A DNA stretch of 64,000 nucleotides from Pseudooceanicola atlanticus (lineage in GTDB: Bacteria; Pseudomonadota; Alphaproteobacteria; Rhodobacterales; Rhodobacteraceae), in NCBI RefSeq assembly GCF_000768315.1, contig NZ_AQQX01000001.1, forward strand, positions 779,297 through 843,296, given 5' to 3'. The position numbers and the translations under genes are program-made. Below, piece after piece: positions 8,335-15,870 of the stretch; the stretch's first letter is position 1, and every line of letters starts with the position of its first letter. Below the pieces are notes generated by a model. It saw only the letters and a list, made by a program, of their open reading frames with translations. It ran no database searches and was not told the DNA's origin.

Positions 8335-9435
8335 TCACAGCTTGGAGAAGATCTCGGCTTCCAGGGCGTCGCGATAGGCGTCCTTGTCCTGGCCGACCTC
8401 GGCCACGATCTCGGTCCACTTCTCGACCAGGCCCATGAAGGTCATGACGATCTCCTCGGCATTCTCGATGCCGTCTTCCTGGCCCTGGGCGATGGTGTCG
8501 GCGACCGCGTTGGCCTGCACCTCGTCCCAGGCGGCGACAAAGGCGTCATCCGCCGGGGCCACCGTGCCGCCGTTCTCGCGCAGCCAGTCCATGCCGGCCT
8601 CGCCATCGGCGACATAGGCCCACATGATATCTGCCACGTTCTGGGACATCTCGCTCATGAAGATGTCACGCTGTTCCTGGGTCAGGTCCTCCCAGCTGTC
8701 GGCGTTCATGGCAAAGTTCATGGTGCCGAAATACGACCCAAGCGATGTGGTCCAGGCGGCCTTGGCGAAATCCTTCAGGTTGTAGGTGTTCAGCCAGGCG
8801 GTCGACCCCGCGGCACAGCTGATCTGGCCCCGCTGCATCGCCTCGTACATCTCGGCGGTGGTGATCGACACCGGCGCCGCGCCGATGGCCTGCATGCCGC
8901 GGCCCACCGACGATGTCGCACGGATCTTCACGCCCTGGATGTCGTCCAGCCCGTCGATCGGGTCCTTGCAGATCACGTGGTAGGACCCGGTGGCCGACCA
9001 GCTCAGGCCCACGACATTGTTCTTCTCGCGTTCCTTCACGCAATCGGGGCAATGCAGCAGCTGCATCTCGTTCATCGCGGCGGCCATGACCTTGGGGTCT
9101 TCGCCCACAACGATCATGCCCGACAGCATCGACGACACGGGCAGGGATGCCTTGACGTAGATGTCGACGACGCTGGCACTGTCGAGGATCGAATTGCCCA
9201 CGTTGTTCAGCAATTCCTTCGGCCCGCCCATGGCGCCGCCGGGGAATTTCTCGAAGGTCAGCTCGCCATTGGTGCGCTCGGTGATGCGCTCCATCGTCGG
9301 CAGGGTGCCGTTCACATAGGTCGTATGCGTGGGCGAGGTATAGCTGCCATAGGTCAGCTCGCGCGCCATCCCGGCACTGGCAGCCAAAGCGATACCGGCT
9401 GCCGCCGCGGCGACAGGTGCAAAACGAAAGTTCAT
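8335..9435 (-). CDS. dctP: TRAP transporter substrate-binding protein DctP
   Basis: The 366-residue protein starts with a Sec signal peptide (MNFRFAPVAAAAAGIALAAS, cleavage near AGMA-RE). A DctP fold follows, with the family's 'IQGVKIRATSSVGRGMQAIG' segment that carries the conserved arginine binding carboxylate substrates, then 'APVSITTAEMYEAMQRG'. Several cysteines (the 'LLHCPDCVKER' pair and 'VICKDP') are less usual and may form disulfides in the periplasm. GGAGGAGAA lies just upstream of the ATG. It is the first gene of the transporter operon. The substrate is presumably an organic acid or cyclic amide, judging from adjacent hyuAB; this is inference. Confidence 0.93.
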   Translation of the reverse strand: MNFRFAPVAAAAAGIALAASAGMARELTYGSYTSPTHTTYVNGTLPTMERITERTNGELTFEKFPGGAMGGPKELLNNVGNSILDSASVVDIYVKASLPVSSMLSGMIVVGEDPKVMAAAMNEMQLLHCPDCVKEREKNNVVGLSWSATGSYHVICKDPIDGLDDIQGVKIRATSSVGRGMQAIGAAPVSITTAEMYEAMQRGQISCAAGSTAWLNTYNLKDFAKAAWTTSLGSYFGTMNFAMNADSWEDLTQEQRDIFMSEMSQNVADIMWAYVADGEAGMDWLRENGGTVAPADDAFVAAWDEVQANAVADTIAQGQEDGIENAEEIVMTFMGLVEKWTEIVAEVGQDKDAYRDALEAEIFSKL

Positions 9436-9536
9436 CTGGTTCTCCTCCCTTGAACTCCGGACCGCCCGTCATGGTTGTTTTCACGGGCGGCTATGTCAGG
9501 CCGTTTGAAACCGGCTCTTGTCCCCTGAGGCTACTT

Positions 9537-9568
9537 ATTGACCGGCCGGTAAGCAAGAATTTCATGTG
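9537..9568 (-). promoter_or_regulatory. Probable dctP promoter with ACCGGCCGGT operator
   Basis: On the minus strand, TTGCTT is followed after 17 bases by TAGCCT, and the spacer contains the perfect palindrome ACCGGCCGGT (9541-9550). This CCGG-centred dyad, in the wider context TTACCGGCCGGTCAA, resembles operators of TetR-family repressors. A bound repressor would block RNA polymerase. No TetR gene is present in the window. The interval 9436-9766 between dctP and the lectin gene contains no other feature I can support. Confidence 0.4.
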
Positions 9569-9766
9569 CTGCGGGCGCGCGGCACCGGGCGTTGCACACC
9601 GGGACTCCGGATGACGTAAGGTAAATAAGTGAGGATCGTCAGGGTCTTGCCGGGCATACCGGAGAGTATGAAATTGTGCCGGCCGACCGGATATTTCCCA
9701 TTTCTTCGTCCCATTGTTGCCGGATTTCTGGGTCACACAGGGTCGGCAAGACCAAGGAAGACTCCA

Positions 9767-10114
9767 ATGCAGAAGCTCAACAACAACTCGATTGGCGTGG
9801 CACAGGGCGAATCCGTGCTGTTTTCCGACTGTGAAAGTGGCGGTGAGATGTGGACGGGCGAAGGCAGCCGCGAAAGCCGCCAGCGTATCATCTTCAAGGA
9901 ACGGTTCCGGGGGCAGCCCGTCGTTCATTGTTCGATGACGATGTGGGACGTGGACAACAGCGCCAATGTGCGCGCCGATGTCACCGCGCAATGCATCGAC
10001 GGAAACGGCTTCGACATCGTGTTCCGTACATGGGGCGATACCCGCATCGCGCGGGCCCGGATCGGATGGATGGCCATCGGTGAGGTCGCGGAACGCGACG
10101 ACTGGGACGTCTGA
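9767..10114 (+). CDS. H-type lectin domain protein
   Basis: The start at 9767 follows an AAGGAAG ribosome site. The frame extends upstream to 9629, but that part has no support. The 115-residue protein is essentially one H-type lectin (H_lectin) domain. It has 'GGEMWTGEGSRESRQRIIF' (the usual pre-domain 'G.mW.g.G.R' pattern), 'FRGQPVVHCSMTMWDVDN', 'RADVTAQCI', 'GFDIVFRTWGDTRIARARIG' and 'WMAIGE'. Such domains bind sugars such as N-acetylgalactosamine in invertebrate agglutinins; bacterial versions are mostly uncharacterised. There is no signal peptide, so it is cytosolic or exported by an unknown route. It is a solitary gene. Confidence 0.72.
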   Translation: MQKLNNNSIGVAQGESVLFSDCESGGEMWTGEGSRESRQRIIFKERFRGQPVVHCSMTMWDVDNSANVRADVTAQCIDGNGFDIVFRTWGDTRIARARIGWMAIGEVAERDDWDV

Positions 10115-10245
10115 CGCCACGGCCTGCGCCGCGGCGCGGGCGCTCGACCCCGGGCAGGCCGCTGCGCCTGACCTGACCGGACCGTTTGGCCCGGCTTTTT
10201 CCCTGTAACCAGATCTTTCGGCGCCGCCCCGATGCTGCGCTGCAG

Positions 10246-10289
10246 TACCGACGTGATACCGACGTCATACCGACGCGATACCGATGGGG
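10246..10289. repeat. Four tandem 11-bp repeats upstream of ychF
   Basis: TACCGACGTGA, TACCGACGTCA, TACCGACGCGA and TACCGATGGGG follow one another without spacers. The 11-base period matches one helical turn, so one face of the DNA repeats the same contacts, as in iterated protein-binding sites. They lie about 120 bases upstream of ychF. Confidence 0.6.
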
Positions 10290-10410
10290 GTGTCCTGGCA
10301 CCTCTCCCTGCGGCTTTCACGCCCGTTCCGCCCTTGTTTTGCACCGCTCTCTTGCTTCGCCGGACCCCGCGGCGTAGACAGCGCCAAACGTGCGAAATCA
10401 GGGGGATCCG

Positions 10411-11508
10411 ATGGGGTTCAAGATGGGGATCGTGGGGCTGCCGAATGTCGGTAAATCCACTCTTTTCAATGCATTGACGAAGACCGCCGCGGCGCAAGCG
10501 GCGAATTTTCCCTTCTGCACGATCGAACCCAATGTCGGTGAGGTCGCGGTCCCCGATGCCCGCCTGGACACCCTCGCCAAGATCGCCCAATCCAAGGAGA
10601 TCATCCCCACGCGGATGACCTTTGTCGACATTGCTGGCCTAGTGAAGGGCGCGTCCAAGGGTGAAGGCCTCGGGAACCAATTTCTTGCGAATATTCGGGA
10701 GGTTGACGCCATCGCGCACGTGCTGCGCTGCTTCGAGGATGGCGACGTCACCCATGTCGAAGGCCGCGTCGACCCCGTCGCCGACGCCCAGACCATCGAG
10801 ACCGAATTGATGCTGGCCGACCTCGAGTCGATCGAGAAGCGCCGCGCCAACCTGGTGCGCAAACTCAAGGGCAGCGACAAGGAAGCCCAGCAGCAGGATC
10901 GGCTTCTCGCCGCGGCGCAGGAAGTCCTGGAGGACGGCCGCCCCGCCCGCGTCGTCGAGGTGGATGCAGAAGACGCCAAGGCATGGAAAATGCTGCAACT
11001 TCTGACGACGAAACCGGTGCTCTACGTCTGCAACGTGTCCGAGGAAGAGGCCGGGGAGGGCAACGAACACTCCGCCGCCGTCGCCGCCATGGCCGCCGAG
11101 CAGGGCAATTCCCACGTGATCATCTCTGCCCGGATCGAGGAAGAGATCAGCCAGCTCGACGCTGAAGAGGCCGAGATGTTCCTGGGCGAGATGGGCCTGG
11201 AAGAACCGGGCCTCGACCGCCTGATCCGCGCGGGCTATGAACTGCTCCACCTTGAGACCTATTTCACCGTTGGCCCGAAAGAGGCGCGGGCCTGGACGAT
11301 CAAGTCCGGCACCGCTGCTCCGCAGGCTGCGGGCGTGATCCATGGGGATTTCGAGAAGGGCTTTATCCGCGCGGAAACAGTGGCTTACGACGATTTTGTC
11401 GAATGCAACGGCGAGGCCGGGGCGCGCGACAAGGGCAAGCTGCGGGCGGAAGGCAAAAGCTATATCGTGAAGGACGGCGACGTCCTGCACTTCCTTTTCA
11501 ACGGGTGA
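10411..11508 (+). CDS. ychF: Redox-regulated ribosome-binding ATPase YchF
   Basis: This is a 365-residue Obg-family P-loop ATPase of the universal YchF/OLA1 type. The G1 motif is 'GLPNVGKST'. The '[12 protein letters not shown]' segment is characteristic of YchF, G3 is '[20 protein letters not shown]', and the usual NKxD motif is replaced by 'CNVSEEE', which explains ATP preference in this family. A coiled-coil region (about 125-200) and a C-terminal TGS domain ('[19 protein letters not shown]') follow. I used ATG 10411 (MGFKMGIVG) after the purine-rich GGGGGATCC; a 7-residue longer start at 10390 is unlikely. It is a housekeeping gene. Confidence 0.97.
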   Translation: MGFKMGIVGLPNVGKSTLFNALTKTAAAQAANFPFCTIEPNVGEVAVPDARLDTLAKIAQSKEIIPTRMTFVDIAGLVKGASKGEGLGNQFLANIREVDAIAHVLRCFEDGDVTHVEGRVDPVADAQTIETELMLADLESIEKRRANLVRKLKGSDKEAQQQDRLLAAAQEVLEDGRPARVVEVDAEDAKAWKMLQLLTTKPVLYVCNVSEEEAGEGNEHSAAVAAMAAEQGNSHVIISARIEEEISQLDAEEAEMFLGEMGLEEPGLDRLIRAGYELLHLETYFTVGPKEARAWTIKSGTAAPQAAGVIHGDFEKGFIRAETVAYDDFVECNGEAGARDKGKLRAEGKSYIVKDGDVLHFLFNG

Positions 11509-11520
11509 TCCGGGGGCGGC

Positions 11521-12255
11521 TCAGGCCGCGTAGCCGAGCAGCCGTTCCATGATCTGCAAACCGTAATTGCGGCCGGCCAGGTTGATCTGGAACCCTTCCC
11601 GCAGCGCCTCTCGATCGGGGTCCGCCATCGCCTGCAGCTTCTTTTCGCTGCGATGCGACGAGCGGTGGACCTCATCCCCTTGAAAATGAGGGATTTCCAC
11701 GTCCTCGGGGACGGCAAAGGCGGCGCGGAACGCTGCCTCGTCGGACAGCAAGTCCTCCATCCGCCGGACCGGGGTTTCCATGCCAAGCGCCACGAGGTTG
11801 TAGCTTAGGACATGGTTTATTGCGTAATAATAACAGGCGTTTGGCAGGCTCACCGGCGCGCCGATCCGGGCCAGTTCGGCCAGCGATGCCTTCAGCACAT
11901 GCTGGAAATGCCCGGGATTGCCGCTGAGCACCCCGTTGGAGATCCAGGCAAAGCAGCTTTCGATCTGCGCGACCGGTTCGCGGACAAGCAACCAGTAGTC
12001 GCCCCCCGCTGCCTGGCAGACCGGTTTCAGGTCCTGTGGTGGAAACAAGGTATGCACAGCGACAGTGCGGTTTCCAGCCGCGTCGGAGGCGGCCATGCTG
12101 TCGATGAATTCGTTAACGGATTGGCTGCCTTGGCCCAGTGGGCATTTCTTCACGAAATGCTGGGAGCCATGGCTGACCTCGTAGCCCGGTATCTCGGACA
12201 AAATCTCGGAAATAGAGTGGGTTGCCGAGAAGCCGATGGATTCCGCCACGATCAT
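11521..12255 (-). CDS. Sulfotransferase-like protein
   Basis: The 244-residue protein begins 'MIVAESIGFSATHSISEIL', which aligns with the 5'-phosphosulfate-binding loop region of PAPS-dependent sulfotransferases although the usual G-x-x-R/K-S-G-T is degenerate. 'YWLLVREPVAQIESCFAWI' matches the 3'-phosphate-binding 'RdP...S' motif. It converges on ychF with only 12 bases between stops and is divergent from bphO. The nucleotide-binding loop is weak, so enzymatic activity is uncertain. No substrate can be inferred. Confidence 0.55.
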   Translation of the reverse strand: MIVAESIGFSATHSISEILSEIPGYEVSHGSQHFVKKCPLGQGSQSVNEFIDSMAASDAAGNRTVAVHTLFPPQDLKPVCQAAGGDYWLLVREPVAQIESCFAWISNGVLSGNPGHFQHVLKASLAELARIGAPVSLPNACYYYAINHVLSYNLVALGMETPVRRMEDLLSDEAAFRAAFAVPEDVEIPHFQGDEVHRSSHRSEKKLQAMADPDREALREGFQINLAGRNYGLQIMERLLGYAA

Positions 12256-12414
12256 GAATGTCTCCTGCCAAACGTTTGGACCACCCTAGAACGAGAAAAC
12301 CGGCAGGAAAAGAATAGTCCCAAATTAACTTTTAGCCTTTGTCTCTTTGACATAAGGACGCTTGAACCTACGGTAGAATCATAGGGCTTGGCCCTGCGCG
12401 ATTAGGACACTCAC

Positions 12415-13053
12415 ATGCCTTTCCAGGATCAGCGGTCTTTGCGCACCAGGTTGCGCGATGACCTTAGCCACGTGCACGAACGGTTGGACAGCCGGCTGTC
12501 GCTTGCCGACCTGACGACAGGCCAGGGGTTGCGGCGTTTCCTGTTTGCACAATCGTTCGGGTTCAGGCAGGTGATGGCCCGCCTGGACGATCAGGATCCG
12601 CCGGCGACCGCGCCGCTGCTGTCCCGGATCGCCGAGGCGCTGGATGCCGATCTGGCCACGCTGGACGCGCCCGATGCGCGGGACGTGGCGGGGCAGGAAG
12701 ACCGGCCCGAGGCGGACGAGCCGCCGCTGTCGGGTCTGGCCATCGACTACATGGTTCTTGGATCGGGCCTTGGCACCACCGTCCTGCGACGCAGCTGGGC
12801 CGAGGGCACCGACGATGACGTTCGGGCCGCAGGGCAGTATTTTACCCTGCCGCGCCCGCCGCAGCCCTGGCGTGACCTTGTCATGCACCTGGGCGATCTA
12901 CCGGCCAGCGGCGACCGGGCCGACCGTATCACTGGGGATGCGGAACAGATTTTCGAGTTCTTTGCGACCGGGTGGGACCGGTCCGGGGACATCAGGGTGC
13001 GGACAGCCTCCGCACCGAAAGGAGACGCCACGCGTGACCCCACCAACCCCTGA
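12415..13053 (+). CDS. bphO: Heme oxygenase-like protein (BphO type)
   Basis: The 212-residue protein has the bacterial heme oxygenase fold signature: 'LRDDLSHVHERLDS' supplies the proximal histidine, and 'IDYMVLGSGLGTTVLRRSW' is the glycine-rich distal helix that bends over heme. It would open heme to biliverdin IX-alpha, the chromophore of bacteriophytochromes. It overlaps the bacteriophytochrome gene by 20 bases, so the chromophore-making enzyme and its receptor are co-translated. Length is at the upper end for BphO because of an acidic linker (about residues 80-105) and a C-terminal extension. Confidence 0.88.
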   Translation: MPFQDQRSLRTRLRDDLSHVHERLDSRLSLADLTTGQGLRRFLFAQSFGFRQVMARLDDQDPPATAPLLSRIAEALDADLATLDAPDARDVAGQEDRPEADEPPLSGLAIDYMVLGSGLGTTVLRRSWAEGTDDDVRAAGQYFTLPRPPQPWRDLVMHLGDLPASGDRADRITGDAEQIFEFFATGWDRSGDIRVRTASAPKGDATRDPTNP

Positions 13054-15616
13054 ACGGGCCTTCGACGCGGATCAGGTCGACCTGACCAATTGCGAGCGGG
13101 AACCGATCCACATCCTCGGGACAATTCAGACCTACGGCTATCTTCTGGCCCTGTCGCCGGATTGGATCGTTGCGCATGCATCCGACAACATTGCGGACCT
13201 GCTGGGCCAGACGGCACAGGAGATCAACGGCGTGCCCGTGGCCGACCTGCTGCCCGAGGCCTCCATTCGCAAGATGCGGGCCAAGATGCAGGGCCTGCTG
13301 CATGAGGATGCGACCGTCCGGATCATTGATTTCGACCTGTTCGAGGACGGCCGTCGTTTTGATGCCGCCATCCACCAATCGGGCCGGTCCTTCGTTCTGG
13401 AGGTCGAACAGAAGGCCGATCTGAGCCCCGACCGCGACGATCTGGGCGCGGTGCAGGCGCTGGTTCACCGAATCTCGACCCGCGGCTCCATGCAGGAGAT
13501 GTTGGATCAGGCCGCGCAGGGTATCCGCATGATCAGCGGGTTCGATCGCGTGATGGTCTACAAGTTCGCCGCCGATGACAGCGGTGAGGTCGTGGCCGAG
13601 GCAAAAGAGAGGTCGCTGGAAAGCTACCGGGGCCTGCGGTTCCCGGCCTCCGACATCCCGAAACAGGCCCGCGCGCTCTACACCCGCAACCTGCTGCGCC
13701 TGATCGCCGATGTGAACGCGCCGGTTTCGGCCGTGACCCCGGCCGTGAACCCGGAGGGGGAGCCGCTGGACCTGTCGCTCGCCGCGACCCGGGCCGTGTC
13801 GCCCATCCATCTGGAATACCTGCGGAACATGGGGGTTCAGGCCTCCATGTCCGTGTCGATCCTGCGGCGGGGCAAGCTGTGGGGCCTGCTGGCCTGCCAC
13901 AACCGCACACCGCATTACATCGACTTCGAGAAACGCACCGCGATCGAGCTGTTCGGCCAGCTGTTCGCCTATGAGCTGGCGCAATGGGAAAGCGAGGCCG
14001 AAACAGTCGAGCTTCAGCGCGCTCAAGGGCTGCATGACCGGGTGATTTCCCGCATGGCGGACGGGGAGGGGCTGTTGGAGTTCTTCTCCGATTTTGCCGA
14101 AGACGTGTCCGAAAGCATTGCTCATGACGGCATCGCGATCTTCAGCGGTGGCGCGTACAAGGCCTATGGCTCTGCCCCCACGAAGGAGGAGTTCCTGGGC
14201 CTTGCGCGGTTCCTGAACACCGCGCCGCTGTCGCGGGTCTATTCCACGAACGAGATTTCTCGGGTCTACCCGATGGGCGAAAGCTTTTCGGACCGGGCCT
14301 GCGGGATGCTGGCCCTGCCGATTTCGCGCACGCCGCGCGACTATATCGTGCTGTTCCGCAAGGAACTGATGCAGCAGGTGACCTGGGCGGGCAATCCCGA
14401 CAAGCCCGTCGAGGCCGGTGGCCCGAACGGCCAGCGCCTGACCCCGCGCAAATCCTTCGAGGCCTGGCAGCAGACCGTGACCGGCTGTTCCGCCCCCTGG
14501 ACGGATGCGGAGGTCCGGATGGCTGATGCGCTGCGCGTTACCCTGCTGGAGGTGGTCCTCAAGATCACCGACAAGGCCAACGCGGACAACAAGCGCGCCC
14601 ATGACCAGCAGGAGCTGCTGATCGCGGAGCTGAATCACCGCGTGCGCAATATCCTGAACCTGATCCGCGGGCTGGTGTCGCAAAGCCGCGTGGATGATGA
14701 CAGCGTCGAAACCTATATCGCCAGTCTCGATGGACGCATCCAGTCGCTGGCCCGCGCCCATGATCAGCTGACACGCCAGGATTGGTCCGCCGTCAGCCTG
14801 CGCGAACTGGTCGAGGTCGAGATCCGCGCCTTCCTGGCCGATAATCCCGACCGGGTCGAGATTTCGGGCACGACGCCTCTGCTGTCGCCTGCGGCGTATT
14901 CGGGCATGGCGCTGGTCTTCCACGAACTGGTCACCAACTCGGTCAAGTACGGTGCGCTCAGCACGGAGTCGGGCCGTGTTGCGGTGCAGTTGATGCGGGC
15001 CAATGATGGCGCTCTGCGGATCCTGTGGTCCGAACGCGGCGGCCCGCCGGTGCGCGCGCCCAAGCGGCGCGGTTTCGGGTCGGCCATCATCGAACGCACT
15101 GTCCCGCACGAGCTTCAGGGCACGGCGCGGGTCGATTACAACATCGCCGGCCTAGTGGCGGAGTTCTCGATCCCCGAACGTCATGTGGGCGGGGATGCCG
15201 AGGGCACATCGCCCCTGACCGAGGTCGACAATGCGATGGCCCTGCCCGATCACCCGCTGGAGGGGCACGGGCTGGTGGTCGAGGACACGATGATCATCGC
15301 CCTCGACGCGACCGACATGATGAAGGAGCTGGGCTGTGACGATGTCAGCGTCGCCGCCACGAATGCCGAGGCGCTCTCCTTCCTCGAAGACGGCACCGAT
15401 GTCACTGTCGCACTTGTCGACGTCAACCTCGGCCAGGAGACCTCGGTCGCCGTGGCGGAACGTCTTGCGGCCCTGGGCATCCCCTACCTGCTGGCCACCG
15501 GCTATGGCGAAACCGGCGCGATGCGGCAGACCTTCCCGGATGTGAAGGTGGTGCAGAAGCCCTATTCCACCGACAGCCTGCGCGTCGCCTTTGCCGAGGT
15601 GATCGCGTCGGAATAA
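13034..15616 (+). CDS. bphP: Bacteriophytochrome HWE histidine kinase with C-terminal receiver
   Basis: I take the GTG at 13034 as start (GGAGA ribosome site 9 bases upstream), giving 860 residues. Cys20 in 'DLTNCEREPIHILGT' is the biliverdin-attachment cysteine of bacterial phytochromes. Domain order is PAS (about 20-125), GAF with 'FPASDIPKQARALY' (about 140-310), PHY with 'TPRKSF' (about 330-500), HWE-type kinase with His535 in 'ELNHRVRNIL' and N-box 'FHELVTNSVKYGAL', then a receiver domain ('GLVVEDTMII', phospho-acceptor Asp796 in 'ALVDVNLG', 'QKPYS'). It senses red/far-red light. The fused receiver probably acts as an internal phosphate sink or output. No separate response regulator is adjacent. 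Confidence 0.95.
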   Translation: MTPPTPERAFDADQVDLTNCEREPIHILGTIQTYGYLLALSPDWIVAHASDNIADLLGQTAQEINGVPVADLLPEASIRKMRAKMQGLLHEDATVRIIDFDLFEDGRRFDAAIHQSGRSFVLEVEQKADLSPDRDDLGAVQALVHRISTRGSMQEMLDQAAQGIRMISGFDRVMVYKFAADDSGEVVAEAKERSLESYRGLRFPASDIPKQARALYTRNLLRLIADVNAPVSAVTPAVNPEGEPLDLSLAATRAVSPIHLEYLRNMGVQASMSVSILRRGKLWGLLACHNRTPHYIDFEKRTAIELFGQLFAYELAQWESEAETVELQRAQGLHDRVISRMADGEGLLEFFSDFAEDVSESIAHDGIAIFSGGAYKAYGSAPTKEEFLGLARFLNTAPLSRVYSTNEISRVYPMGESFSDRACGMLALPISRTPRDYIVLFRKELMQQVTWAGNPDKPVEAGGPNGQRLTPRKSFEAWQQTVTGCSAPWTDAEVRMADALRVTLLEVVLKITDKANADNKRAHDQQELLIAELNHRVRNILNLIRGLVSQSRVDDDSVETYIASLDGRIQSLARAHDQLTRQDWSAVSLRELVEVEIRAFLADNPDRVEISGTTPLLSPAAYSGMALVFHELVTNSVKYGALSTESGRVAVQLMRANDGALRILWSERGGPPVRAPKRRGFGSAIIERTVPHELQGTARVDYNIAGLVAEFSIPERHVGGDAEGTSPLTEVDNAMALPDHPLEGHGLVVEDTMIIALDATDMMKELGCDDVSVAATNAEALSFLEDGTDVTVALVDVNLGQETSVAVAERLAALGIPYLLATGYGETGAMRQTFPDVKVVQKPYSTDSLRVAFAEVIASE

Positions 15617-15782
15617 GCCATCGCCCGCGCGCAGGCCGGCCCTTTGCCCATGAGCTGGGGCCCGCGCGGCTCTTGCTGGGGTGGTCGTGACCGGCGGCCA
15701 CCTGTCGCCGGTCCGTGTTTCGGGCCCGCGAACCTTCTGCATTGCATCCTGTTGGATTTTCCCGAAACCCGGCAAAATCCCC

Positions 15783-15810
15783 TTGTTCCGCTGTCGTACA
15801 CTGGTTACAC
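15783..15810 (+). promoter_or_regulatory. Possible tRNA-Ser promoter
   Basis: TTGTTC and TTACAC are separated by 16 bases, with the -10 ending 8 bases before the first tRNA nucleotide. The position is what a sigma-70 tRNA promoter should have; hexamer match is only fair. It would now transcribe a truncated tRNA and run antisense into int. Confidence 0.35.
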
Positions 15811-15818
15811 GGGTCGAC

Positions 15819-15861
15819 GGAGACGTGGCCGAGTGGTCGAAGGCGCTCCCCTGCTAAGGGA
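15819..15861 (+). pseudogene. 5' half of tRNA-Ser(GCU), interrupted by the prophage
   Basis: The sequence folds as a tRNA 5' half: acceptor strand GGAGACG, D arm GCCGAGTGGTCGAAGGC, then anticodon arm CTCCC-CTGCTAA-GGGA with anticodon GCT at 15853-15855. Homology stops after the fourth base of the 3' anticodon stem. The next base is already the stop codon of the phage integrase gene (minus strand). The variable arm, T arm and 3' acceptor strand are missing, and I did not find them elsewhere in the window. The gene is non-functional as it stands. Confidence 0.85.
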
Positions 15862-15870
15862 TTATCCCTT
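15856..15870. other. attL crossover region, hybrid inverted repeat
   Basis: AAGGGAT-T-ATCCCTT is a near-perfect dyad with 7-bp arms. The left arm comes from the tRNA-Ser anticodon stem and the right arm from the phage (3' end of int). Tyrosine integrases typically cross over in such short dyads within tRNA anticodon loops. attR was not found before 64000. Confidence 0.6.

Noticed and set aside
7552..9453. 633-codon plus-strand frame opposite the TRAP genes
   Set aside because: Antisense shadow of dctQ and dctP, low-complexity H/G/R composition.
10246..10289. CRISPR-like repeat
   Set aside because: The units are 11 bp with no spacers, and no cas genes are present anywhere in the window.
12992..15109. 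705-codon minus-strand frame opposite bphP
   Set aside because: Antisense shadow of an unmistakable phytochrome kinase.
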